Source: Paludibacteraceae bacterium (GTDB taxonomy: Bacteria; Bacteroidota; Bacteroidia; Bacteroidales; Paludibacteraceae). From it: DNA of 41,471 nucleotides. The stretch lies in contig JAFZKQ010000066.1 of NCBI GenBank assembly GCA_017553575.1, positions 1 to 41,471 on the forward strand, given 5' to 3'. Below are positions 7,013 to 15,726 of this stretch, one piece after another. Below the pieces are notes generated by a model. That model was not told the DNA's origin. It worked only from the letters and a program-made list of their open reading frames with translations, and did not search any database. The stretch's first letter is position 1, and every line of letters starts with the position of its first letter. The position numbers and the translations under genes are program-made.

Positions 7013-9442
7013 ATGACAACAAAAATTGAGGATATTATTTTGGAGGCCGAACGTGAGGGTGGTGCTGATTTTATTCCGTTGATCTCTGATGGAGACGATT
7101 CTTTCGAATTCAAGGAGGGAGAGAACGAGTCATTGCCTCTGCTGGCTTTGCGAAATATGGTTTTATTCCCAGGGGTTGTGATGCCTGTCACCTTAGGTAG
7201 GGAAAAATCGTTAAAAGCTGTTCGTAATGCTTATAAGAAAGGGGTCGTGATAGGTGTCTTCTCCCAAAAGGATGAGAAGGTCGAGACTCCTGAATTCGAA
7301 GATTTGTATCATATAGGTGCGGTTGCGCAGGTGGTGAAGGTTTTGGAGATGCCGGACGGAACTTCTTCGGCAATCCTCCAAGGTAAGAAGTCGATTTCGT
7401 TGGAGTCGATCGTCTCAACTACGCCTTATCTTAAAGGGCATGTGCTTCCTCGTTACGACATTGTGCCAATGCCGAGCGACAAGGAATTTAAGGCATTGTT
7501 GGAGGCGCTTAGGGATGTGGCTACACGAATCATCAAGTCTTCTTCTTCCTTCCCGAACGGTGCGATTTTCGCCATCAAGAATATAGAGAACCCAGTCTCT
7601 CTGATTAATTTCATCTGTGCTAATTTCGGCTTGAAGTTGGAAGACCGTCAGCGCTTGCTTGAGTTGCCTGACGTGAAGGAGCGTGGCTTTGCTCTCTTGT
7701 CTTTGTTGAACAAAGAGATGCAGATGGTGGAGCTCAAGTTGGATATCCAATCCAAGACGCAGGAGGGTATCGAGCAACAGCAGCGTGAGTATTATCTTCA
7801 GCAGCAGATGAAGGCCATCCAATCCGAGTTGGGAGGTGATGCGCCTCAGGAGATTGAGAAGTTGCGTGAACGCGCAGCCAAAAAGAAGTGGAACGACTCC
7901 GTAAAGGAGATTTTTGATAAGGAGTTGGCTCGTTTGGAGCGTACGCCTCTCCACTCACCCGATTATGGGGTGCAATTAAATTACTTGGAGACGATTTTGG
8001 ATTTGCCTTGGAACGAGTTCTCTAAGGATACGTTGAATTTGAAGTCGGCCCAAAAAATATTGGATAGAGACCATTACGGACTCGAAAAGGTGAAGGAACG
8101 TATATTGGAGCATTTGGCGGTATTGAAGCTTAAAAAAGAGTTGAAGTCGCCGATCATCTGCTTGTACGGCCCTCCGGGAGTTGGTAAGACCTCTTTGGGT
8201 AAATCGGTTGCTGAGGCGTTGAAGCGTAAGTATGTCCGTATTTCCTTGGGTGGCTTGAGCGACGAGTCGGAGATTCGTGGCCATAGACGTACCTATATCG
8301 GTGCGATGCCTGGACGTATTATCCAAAGCCTCCAGAAGGCGGGTACTTCCAATCCGGTTTTCATCTTGGATGAGATAGATAAGGTAAGTTCCGATTATAA
8401 GGGCGATCCTGCTTCTGCTTTGTTGGAGGTCTTGGATCCTGAACAGAATAACGCTTTCCACGATAATTACTTGGACATTGATTACGATTTGTCCAATGTG
8501 ATGTTTATCGCTACGGCGAACAATCTCAGCACGATTTCTCAACCTTTGTTGGATAGAATGGAGATTATAGAGGTTTCTGGTTATCTGTTGGAGGAGAAGG
8601 TGGAGATTGCGTCAAGGCATTTGGTTCCAAAGGAGTTGGACAACCACGGCATAGATCCGAAGATGCTCTCTGTCGGAAAGAATGCGTTGGTGAAGATTAT
8701 CGAGAATTATACGCGTGAGTCGGGCGTTCGTGAGTTGGATAAGCAAATTACGAAGATCATGCGCAAGGCCGCTTATAAGATTGCATCCAAGGAGGAACTC
8801 GATCCTGTTGTTACGCCAAGCAATTTGTCTTCTTATTTGGGAATGGAGCGTTATTCGAAAGATAAGTACGAAGGCAACGACTATGCGGGCGTCGTTACAG
8901 GTTTGGCTTGGACGGCTGTAGGAGGTGAGATCCTCTTCGTGGAGTCGAGCCTTTCCAAATCGAAGGCACCGAAGTTGACGTTGACCGGAAATCTGGGCGA
9001 CGTGATGAAGGAGTCGGCTGTTTTGGCTTTGGAGTATCTCCGTTGCCATGCCGAGTCGTTCGGAATCGACCCGAATCTATTCGAGGAGTATAGCGTCCAT
9101 GTCCATGTTCCGGAAGGTGCCATACCGAAGGACGGCCCATCGGCAGGTGTGACCATCACCACTTCGTTGGCCTCTTCGTTTACTAAACGGAAAGTCCGCA
9201 AGAATTTGGCCATGACAGGAGAGATAACCTTAAGGGGAAAAGTCTTGCCTGTCGGAGGTATCAAGGAAAAAATATTGGCGGCTAAGCGTGCCGGCATAAC
9301 GGATATCATGCTCTGCAAGGAGAACAAGAAGGATATTGAGGATATCAAAGAGACGTATGTGAAGGGATTGACCTTCCATTATGTGGATACAATCAAGGAT
9401 GTCTTGGATTTTGCCTTGCTGAACGAAAAAGTGGAAGATTGA
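7013..9442 (+). CDS. lon: ATP-dependent protease La (Lon)
   Basis: Cytoplasmic AAA+ serine protease that degrades misfolded and regulatory proteins. The 809 residues match the family length. Order: N-terminal substrate-binding LON domain (LPLLALRNMVLFPGVVMPV, about 42-60), coiled coil (about 240-300), AAA+ module with Walker A GPPGVGKTS from residue 386 and Walker B PVFILDEIDKV, then the protease domain with the catalytic dyad Ser710 (PKDGPSAGVT) and Lys753 (GGIKEKILAAKRAG). Spacing of the dyad is the same as in E. coli Lon. The start is the second of two close ATGs in AAATGACATGACA, the one that keeps the frame open. hpt begins 29 bases downstream, so co-transcription with hpt and adk is likely. 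Confidence 0.97.
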   Translation: MTTKIEDIILEAEREGGADFIPLISDGDDSFEFKEGENESLPLLALRNMVLFPGVVMPVTLGREKSLKAVRNAYKKGVVIGVFSQKDEKVETPEFEDLYHIGAVAQVVKVLEMPDGTSSAILQGKKSISLESIVSTTPYLKGHVLPRYDIVPMPSDKEFKALLEALRDVATRIIKSSSSFPNGAIFAIKNIENPVSLINFICANFGLKLEDRQRLLELPDVKERGFALLSLLNKEMQMVELKLDIQSKTQEGIEQQQREYYLQQQMKAIQSELGGDAPQEIEKLRERAAKKKWNDSVKEIFDKELARLERTPLHSPDYGVQLNYLETILDLPWNEFSKDTLNLKSAQKILDRDHYGLEKVKERILEHLAVLKLKKELKSPIICLYGPPGVGKTSLGKSVAEALKRKYVRISLGGLSDESEIRGHRRTYIGAMPGRIIQSLQKAGTSNPVFILDEIDKVSSDYKGDPASALLEVLDPEQNNAFHDNYLDIDYDLSNVMFIATANNLSTISQPLLDRMEIIEVSGYLLEEKVEIASRHLVPKELDNHGIDPKMLSVGKNALVKIIENYTRESGVRELDKQITKIMRKAAYKIASKEELDPVVTPSNLSSYLGMERYSKDKYEGNDYAGVVTGLAWTAVGGEILFVESSLSKSKAPKLTLTGNLGDVMKESAVLALEYLRCHAESFGIDPNLFEEYSVHVHVPEGAIPKDGPSAGVTITTSLASSFTKRKVRKNLAMTGEITLRGKVLPVGGIKEKILAAKRAGITDIMLCKENKKDIEDIKETYVKGLTFHYVDTIKDVLDFALLNEKVED

Positions 9443-9471
9443 CGGGGTACTAATCTCAATAGGATAGGGCA

Positions 9472-10020
9472 ATGAGAGTATTGGACAAGAACTTTGTGGA
9501 GTTTATTTCGGAAAGGGAGATTGCGGAGATTGTCTCTGCGATGGCATCGTCCATAAATCGGGATTACAAGGGGAAGACCCCTTACTTCTTGGTGATGATG
9601 AACGGAGCTTTTATGTTCGCCTCCGATATTCTCCGAAAGATAGAGGTCGATTCAGACTTGGCCTTTGTCCGGTATGCCTCATACGAAGGAATGACTTCGA
9701 CCGGTAAGTTGACGGAACTGGCGCCGATTCCGGATGATGTCGCAGGACGGGATGTGATTGTCTTGGAGGATATTGTCGATACGGGATTTTCCATGAAGTC
9801 CTTTCTGGAGATATTGAAGTCGAAGTCGCCATCAAGTATTGCCGTGGCTACCTTCTTGGTGAAGCCTGACGCTATTCATTATGATGTCCCATTGGATTAT
9901 GTGGGCAAGAGGATAGGAGATGGTTTCATCGTGGGTTATGGTTTGGACTATAACGGCCATGGTCGCAACTTGGGGGCTATATATGTATTGGAAAAAGAAA
10001 CAATAAATAATTTAGTGTGA
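9472..10020 (+). CDS. hpt: Hypoxanthine phosphoribosyltransferase
   Basis: Purine salvage enzyme making IMP (and GMP) from hypoxanthine (guanine) and PRPP. The 182 residues carry the type I PRT PRPP-binding loop VIVLEDIVDTGFSM (about 98-111), the flexible-loop region RYASYEG, and the closing YVGKRIGDGFIVGYGLDYN that holds the base-binding aromatic and the Asp. Length is standard for bacterial Hpt. It sits between lon (29 bases) and adk (39 bases) on the same strand. An hpt-adk pairing is common in Bacteroidota from memory and fits shared purine nucleotide metabolism. Confidence 0.95.
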   Translation: MRVLDKNFVEFISEREIAEIVSAMASSINRDYKGKTPYFLVMMNGAFMFASDILRKIEVDSDLAFVRYASYEGMTSTGKLTELAPIPDDVAGRDVIVLEDIVDTGFSMKSFLEILKSKSPSSIAVATFLVKPDAIHYDVPLDYVGKRIGDGFIVGYGLDYNGHGRNLGAIYVLEKETINNLV

Positions 10021-10059
10021 ATACTCTCCGTTTGACGGGGAATAAACAGATTGCAAAAA

Positions 10060-10638
10060 ATGAAGAACGTAGTAATTTTTGGAGCTCCAGGCTCAGGTAA
10101 GGGTACGCAAAGCGAAAACATCATCGCGAAGTATAACTTCAAGCACTTCTCAACAGGTGACATCCTCCGTAAGCAAATCGCAGAGGGAACTGAATTGGGT
10201 AAGATCGCTAAGTCTTTCATCGACGAGGGTAAGTTGGTGACTGACGAGTTGATTATCAACATGCTTGACAAGGAGCTTGAGTCAGCAAAGGGCGCAAAGG
10301 GTGTTATCTTCGACGGTTTCCCTCGTACATACGCACAAGCAGAGGCTTTGAAGGTGATGTTGAACAAGAGAGGTACTGACGTAGCTGTTATGCTTAACAT
10401 CCAAGTTGATGAGCCAGAATTGGTTAAGAGACTTTTGGAGCGTGGTAAGGTTTCTGGTCGTTCAGACGATAACATGGAGACTATCACGAAGAGAATCAAG
10501 ACTTACAACGAGCAAACTACTCCTGTAATCGATTTCTACAAGAAAGAGGGTACTTGCGTAGACATCAAGGGTGTTGGTTCTATCGACGAAATCTTTGCTT
10601 CTATCTCAAAGGCAATTGATTCAGCTAAGGATCTATAA
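10060..10638 (+). CDS. adk: Adenylate kinase
   Basis: Interconverts ATP + AMP and 2 ADP. The 192 residues start with the P-loop GAPGSGKGTQ (7-16), followed by the AMP-binding FSTGDILR and FDGFPRTYAQAEAL. The lid region is short (ERGKVSGRSDDN), with no zinc-binding cysteines, so this is the short form. I chose ATG at 10060 over a TTG nine bases earlier. Codons are strongly biased to AAG, GAG and GAC, as expected for high expression. A strong terminator follows. In many Bacteroidota genomes the next gene is obg; here an accessory island follows instead. Confidence 0.97.
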   Translation: MKNVVIFGAPGSGKGTQSENIIAKYNFKHFSTGDILRKQIAEGTELGKIAKSFIDEGKLVTDELIINMLDKELESAKGAKGVIFDGFPRTYAQAEALKVMLNKRGTDVAVMLNIQVDEPELVKRLLERGKVSGRSDDNMETITKRIKTYNEQTTPVIDFYKKEGTCVDIKGVGSIDEIFASISKAIDSAKDL

Positions 10639-10656
10639 TTAGGTTTTATAAGGAGG

Positions 10657-10692
10657 AAAAACAGGAGGGGCATGGCTTCTCCTGTTTTTTTT
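10657..10692 (+). terminator. Intrinsic terminator after adk
   Basis: AAAACAGGAG (10657-10666) pairs with CTCCTGTTTT (10679-10688) and runs into a T tract to 10692. It closes the lon-hpt-adk unit. Confidence 0.88.
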
Positions 10693-10855
10693 ATGCTCGG
10701 TAGGCGCAATGTTAGGAATTCGTGCATGAGGACAAGCCTACTCATGGTAAGATCTTGGAATAATGCCGATGAATTGATGCTTGCGGAACCCGATGCAGAA
10801 AAGGACTTTATAGTCTATTCTTCCCTATTGAGGTGGTGAATGTTGGGAATTTTTA

Positions 10856-10863
10856 TAAATTTG
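10856..10863 (+). promoter_or_regulatory. -7 box, candidate promoter of the mod-res operon
   Basis: TAAATTTG is a perfect TAnnTTTG box. It lies ~290 bases before mod and ahead of the long palindrome, so a transcript from here would carry the palindrome in its leader. No -33 box at normal spacing. The rest of 10693-11151 shows no gene. Confidence 0.4.
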
Positions 10864-10935
10864 TGCTAAAATAAAACAAAACATATAGTTAAGAAATAGG
10901 AATAGCGAACATATAATATAACATATTGAGCTTTA

Positions 10936-11079
10936 CGCTCTTATTCTCTTCACTGAAAATTCCCCAAATTTAAAAGTACACGAGGATAAGCGAGCGAGAG
11001 GTTCACGCCTTAGGGCGTGAGCCGTTTCGTGCTTATTAGTGTACAAGGTATTGGGGAATACCGCAGTGAGTAATAAGCG
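10936..11079. repeat. Long interrupted palindrome upstream of mod
   Basis: A ~145-base dyad centred near 11011. Inner stem GGTTCACGCC (11000-11009) with GGCGTGAGCC (11014-11023). Moving outwards, ATAAGC (10986) pairs with GCTTAT (11031), GTACAC (10976) with GTGTAC (11039), ATTCCCCAA (10959) with TTGGGGAAT (11051), TCACTG (10950) with CAGTGA (11064), and CTTATT (10940) with AATAAG (11072). Short unequal bulges separate the paired blocks. Possible roles are a folded mRNA leader, a mobile palindromic element or a degenerate integration site. The function is not known to me. Confidence 0.7.
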
Positions 11080-11115
11080 ACAAACGAACGGTTCACGCTT
11101 TTTTTGTGCTTATTA
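11071..11115. repeat. Second hairpin sharing sequence with the long palindrome
   Basis: TAATAAGC (11071-11078) pairs with GCTTATTA (11108-11115). The inside repeats GGTTCACGC (11090-11098) and GTGCTTATTA (11106-11115), both also found in the inner part of the first palindrome (11000 and 11029). It looks like a shortened second copy that lost the right half of the inner stem. It ends 36 bases before the mod ATG. Confidence 0.6.
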
Positions 11116-11151
11116 TGAGGTATCGGCGTAAGTTCTTAAAAATAAAGAATT

Positions 11152-12819
11152 ATGCCGACATTAAATTGGATAGGGAAAGAACAAATCATAAACCATCACA
11201 ACGATGTGCCGTTCCGTGTGTTGGAACGCAAATATACGTTTGGCGATGGTTGTAGAGACGATGTGCACATCGTCTCTACCGATACCGTCCCGACCGAAGG
11301 GTCCGACGGCAACAAAATCATACATGGCGATAACCTTGAAGCCCTAAAAGCCTTGCTCCCCGAATATGAGGGGCGCATTAAGTGTATCTACATAGATCCT
11401 CCCTATAACACAGGCAATGAGAACTGGGTTTACAACGACAATGTGAACTCTCCTAAAATCCGCAAATGGTTGGGACAAGTGGTTGGGAAAGAAGCAGAAG
11501 ACCTCACTCGTCACGACAAGTGGCTCTGCATGATGTATCCTCGCTTGAAATTGCTACAAAGACTACTGAGCGATGACGGAGCAATCTTTATCTCCATCGA
11601 TGATAATGAACAGGCGAATTTGAAGTTGATTTGTGATGAGATATTTGGAGCGGGGAATTTTATAACAAGCATTCCTTGGCAATCAAGAGCTTCATTACAA
11701 AATGATACGGATTTAAGTATCAATCACGAGTATATTGTTTGTTTTGCAAAAAGCAGAAGAAAGGTAGACAGAAGATTAAAAGAAAGTAATGCCGAAAGAT
11801 GGTTTGAAATAAATGAATTTGCTTTTTATCCTATTCGCATAGATAATGGGAAATTTAGCAATCCAGACAATGACCCAAGAGGTCCTTGGAAGGCTGATCC
11901 AATGGATGCTCCACATATCAGACCTAATTTAACGTATCTAATAACAAATCCTAATACGGGAGAACAGCACCTTCCACCAAGTGGGAGGTGCTGGCGAATT
12001 TTGCCAGAAAAATTCGCCAGTGCCTTGGCTGATGGACGAATTATATTCGGGAAAAACGGCAAAGGGAGACCACAAATGAAAGTCTTTCTGAGCGAAAAAC
12101 AAGATTATGGTTCTGTTCCTAATTCTTGGTTTACAGCTGAAAAATACGGGACAGCAACAATGGGTACAAAAGAATTAGAAAAAGTATTTTCAGAAAAATA
12201 TGTATTTGAAACTCCCAAACCAACTACATTGTTAGAAAATCTTTTGAATATAACAGCAACATCCGACTCCATCATCCTCGACTCCTTCGCAGGCTCTGGC
12301 ACCACCGCCCACGCAGTCTTAAAGCTCAACAAGCAGGATGGAGGCAATCGCAAATTCATCCTCGTTGAAATGGAGGATTATGCCGAAAATATCACAGCCG
12401 AACGTGTGCGACGTGTGATAAATGGGTATGGCGAAGACAAGAATGCTGTGGAAGGAACAGGTGGTTCCTTTTCCTTCTATGAATTGGGAGAACCTGTTTT
12501 CAACGAAGATGGGTATATGAACGAGAAAATTGGAAGAGAAAAATTGTGCGAATACATTTGGTACACCGAAACCCGCACACCATACGCCACCGCCATACAA
12601 CCAAACAAATACCTATTAGGCATACATCAAGACACATCGTATTATTTCTACTATGAACCTGAGAAAATAACCACGCTCAGCCACGATACGCTCAACATCA
12701 TTAGCGAAAAAGCGGAAACATACGTTGTTTACGCAGATCAATGCGTCATTGACAAAGAGTGGCTATCTGCTCACAATATCATTTTCAAGAAAATTCCACG
12801 CGACATTAGTCGTTTTTAA
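11152..12819 (+). CDS. mod: Type III restriction-modification system DNA methyltransferase (Mod)
   Basis: N6-adenine methyltransferase of the beta class, and the site-recognising subunit of a type III RM complex. In the 555 residues, catalytic motif IV DPPY is at 82-85 (YIDPPYNTG) and precedes the SAM-binding motif FAGSG at 379-383 (LDSFAGSGTTAHAV), the order that defines the class. The segment between them (about 150-370) should hold the target recognition domain. res follows 12 bases after the stop. Codons are A-rich (AAA, GAA, CAA), unlike the AAG/GAG-rich genes to the left, which suggests transfer. Residues 34-43 (CRDDVHIVST) are encoded by a 28-bp palindrome that has entered the frame without breaking it. 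All motifs are intact, so methylation may persist even though Res is damaged. Confidence 0.93.
   Translation: MPTLNWIGKEQIINHHNDVPFRVLERKYTFGDGCRDDVHIVSTDTVPTEGSDGNKIIHGDNLEALKALLPEYEGRIKCIYIDPPYNTGNENWVYNDNVNSPKIRKWLGQVVGKEAEDLTRHDKWLCMMYPRLKLLQRLLSDDGAIFISIDDNEQANLKLICDEIFGAGNFITSIPWQSRASLQNDTDLSINHEYIVCFAKSRRKVDRRLKESNAERWFEINEFAFYPIRIDNGKFSNPDNDPRGPWKADPMDAPHIRPNLTYLITNPNTGEQHLPPSGRCWRILPEKFASALADGRIIFGKNGKGRPQMKVFLSEKQDYGSVPNSWFTAEKYGTATMGTKELEKVFSEKYVFETPKPTTLLENLLNITATSDSIILDSFAGSGTTAHAVLKLNKQDGGNRKFILVEMEDYAENITAERVRRVINGYGEDKNAVEGTGGSFSFYELGEPVFNEDGYMNEKIGREKLCEYIWYTETRTPYATAIQPNKYLLGIHQDTSYYFYYEPEKITTLSHDTLNIISEKAETYVVYADQCVIDKEWLSAHNIIFKKIPRDISRF
11252..11279. repeat. 28-bp perfect palindrome, copy 1 (inside mod)
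   Basis: Arms GTAGAGACGATGTG and its exact reverse complement with no loop. Same sequence as the copies at 15588 and 16033. It lies in frame within mod and adds residues in a non-motif linker between the N-terminus and IIHGDNLEALK. Confidence 0.95.
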
Positions 12820-12831
12820 AATTCTAAGCAC

Positions 12832-15579
12832 ATGGAACTAAAACAATATCAACAAGATACGCTCGATGATCTTGCAGCCTATATGAGACAAGTCTCTGAA
12901 GACCAAGATTTACGTAAGGCTTATGCTAATTTTTGGATAAAAAAGGGCATTGACATCTCAACCATCGACAATAACCGATTCATCCATTCGTACGACAATA
13001 GTACGGTCCCTGGCATTCCGCGTGTCATGTTCAAAGTACCGACAGCAGGAGGAAAAACGTTCATTGCCTCAAATGCTTTGAAAGTCATTTTCGACCATCT
13101 CCCAGCAGAACAACCCAAGGTCGTAGCGTGGTTTGTGCCAAGTGACAGCATTCTGAAACAAACCTATAAGAACTTAAGCGACCCGGAGCATCCGTATCGT
13201 CAACGCATCAACACACATTTCAACAACCGTGTTGTGGTAGTCGACAAAGAAACAGCATTGGCAGGAACAGGCATTCAGCCCGGTCAGATACGGGAACAGT
13301 TGACCATTTTCGTATTGAGTGTACAATCATTCGCTGCCAATAACAAAGACGGCAGACGAGTATTTCGAGAGAACTCATCATTGGCCGATTACGCCAAAGC
13401 ATTTGGGCATGGAGAACGAATAGAAGGAGCAGATGAGACATCACTCATTCAAGCCATTGCACACCTAAACCCTGTGGTCATCATTGATGAGAGCCATAAC
13501 TTCGAAGCGAAACTTCGCGTGGAAATGTTCCAACAAATCAATCCTAGTTTCATACTTGACCTCACTGCCACCCCACGAGAGAAAAGCAACATCATCAGTT
13601 TTGTGGATGCCAAGAAACTAAAAGACGCCAACATGGTGAAATTGCCCGTTATTCTTTACAATCGGGACAATACAACCGATGTGCTTTTCAATGCCATTAC
13701 ACTACGAAACACACTTGAAAAACGAGCCGTAGAAATACGAAAAAAAGGCGGCCGTTACATCCGCCCAATCGTATTAGTTCAGGCACAACCTAAAAGCTAC
13801 AAATACAACGAAACATTCGATAAAGTAAAGAAAAAATGAATTGATGCAGGCATTAACGAAGCATGGATAAAAATTAAGACCGCAGAAAAAGATGAGTTGA
13901 AGGGACTTGACCTAATGAGCGAAGAGTGTGAGGTGCGCTATATCATTACCGTCAATGCGTTGAAAGAGGGATGGGACTGTCCGTTTGCCTACATTTTGGC
14001 ATCCCTTGCCAACAAGACTTCTCGTATTGATGTGGAACAGATAGTGGGACGTGTACTTCGATTACCCTATACTACCAAACACGTAGATGAATTTTTGAAT
14101 CTTTCGTACGTTTTCACCTCGTCAAATAATTTCAGAGAGACGGTAGAATCAGTCATAAAAGGGTTGAACAATGCGGGCTTCTCATCGAAGGATACGCGTA
14201 TAGTGGAAGCAGATGAGACAATTCAAAATAACCAACAACCCACTCCTGTATCAGTTGGAATTTTTGACAACAACGAAGAAGACAACAATGATGAAAAACA
14301 AGGCGAAGATAATCAGGACGAAAAAAACACTACCAATGATGGTGGATTAGAAGAAACTGATGATAGTGATTTCTCTGCTGATGATTTGAGGCAAAAATTA
14401 GAAACAGAAGGAGAAAAAGAAGCATCAAAAAGTAATGGCAATGAAGGAAACGATGATGCACAAGAATCCAAGGAGGGATCATCTATTTCAGAGGGAATAT
14501 TGAAACAAGCACATGAAGCCAACGACAAATACGAGAAAGAAAACGAAGAAGACGATCAATCTAACATTCCATCCGATATTAAAGACAAAGTAAGCATGTA
14601 CACTATAAAAGAAGATTTCAAGGAAGTAGCAAATCAAATGGTTTTACCGGTCTTCGTGAAAAAAGTAAGCACCTCGAATATTTTTAATCCAGAAGGTCAT
14701 ACTATTAAACTTTCAAAAACAATTCTAACGGAAGGTTTTGAATTAGAAAAAGCGGACAAAAACATCAACTTCACGCGAACAGATGCAGAAGCAGTGAGGA
14801 TTGATTTAGAAAAACGTGGAGAAGGGGAATATGTACCCAAGCAATACAAAATGAATGAGGTGCAAATATCAACTCTCCGAGAAATGTTTGTAGGATATGG
14901 AATAGAAGGGAAACGTAAACAATTGGTTGGGAAGATTGCAAAAAGATTGCACTTTGATGAGGTGAACGAACCGCATATCAGTAATTATATCCGTGACGTA
15001 CTAAAAGACAAAAGCGATGAGGAACTAATGGATTTGTTCAATAACGACTTGCTTACAGAACGTGCATTTAAGGATAAAATTAATTCTCTTGTGTCTGATT
15101 ATCAACAGAGGAACTTCAAAACATTATTAGATAAAGGTCAAATTGTCTGCGAAGAAGCGTACAAATTACCTACAAACATCACTCCTGGAAAGGTTGCAAC
15201 TGGCTTGTCCAAAGGACTCTATTTGGAGGAATACGGAGATATCAATAATTTTGAATACAATGTAATAGCAGCTGTGGCCAATCTCGACAATGTTATGTTT
15301 TGGCATCGCAATCCAGAGCGTGGACAAGGATTCTGCATTAACGGCTTCCTAAACCACTACCCTGATTTCATTATTCGCACACAAAACAATCATATTGTGT
15401 TACTTGAAACAAAAGGAGACGATCGAGATAATAGTGATAGCAGGAAAAAATTAGAACTAGGCAGGTTTTGGGCAAACAAGGCAGGCGATACATATCGCTA
15501 CTTTATGGTATTCGACAAAATGGAATTAGACGGAGCCTATACCAAGGAGAAATTCTTAGATGTCTTGCGAGAATTGTAG
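12832..15579 (+). pseudogene. res: Type III restriction enzyme Res subunit, interrupted by one in-frame TGA
   Basis: ATP-dependent helicase/endonuclease partner of Mod. Read through, the frame is 915 codons. SF2 helicase motifs are present: Walker A FKVPTAGGKTF (about 66-76), DESH box VVIIDESHNF (about 216-225), LTATP, and motif VI EQIVGRVLRLPY. The C-terminus has a PD-(D/E)XK-type nuclease signature (PDFIIRTQNN then LLETKG). Codon 336 (13837-13839) is TGA right after an A-rich run; the same frame continues on both sides with normal Res sequence (DAGINEAW, ITVNALKEGWDCP). One base change would restore a sense codon. The parts are open frames 12832-13839 and 13897-15579. A very acidic Asn/Glu-rich stretch (about residues 480-590) is unusual for the family. 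TGA is a normal stop elsewhere here, so recoding is unlikely; phase-off mutation, decay or sequencing error remain possible. Confidence 0.88.
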
Positions 15580-15587
15580 GGTATAGC

Positions 15588-15615
15588 GTAGAGACGATGT
15601 GCACATCGTCTCTAC
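15588..15615. repeat. 28-bp perfect palindrome, copy 2 (after res)
   Basis: Identical to the copies at 11252 and 16033. It starts 9 bases after the res stop codon and could act as a 3' mRNA hairpin. Copies 2 and 3 also share the trailing AATC. Confidence 0.95.
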
Positions 15616-15726
15616 AATCGGACGTAATCACCGTTGGTTATTATATAAAATGTCGGAGGAGGAATCTACCTTCTGAACAATAAACGACCTTGCGTTGCGT
15701 TATGTAAATATAACAAATGTAATATT

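Noticed and set aside
10936-11115. Invertible promoter (phase-variation switch) at the palindrome
   Set aside because: The inverted blocks are short and interrupted, no promoter lies between them, and no recombinase gene is close.
13829-13839. Frameshift as the cause of the res break
   Set aside because: The A-rich run suggested slippage, but the frame is the same on both sides of the TGA, so a base substitution (or a base-call error) is the simpler reading.
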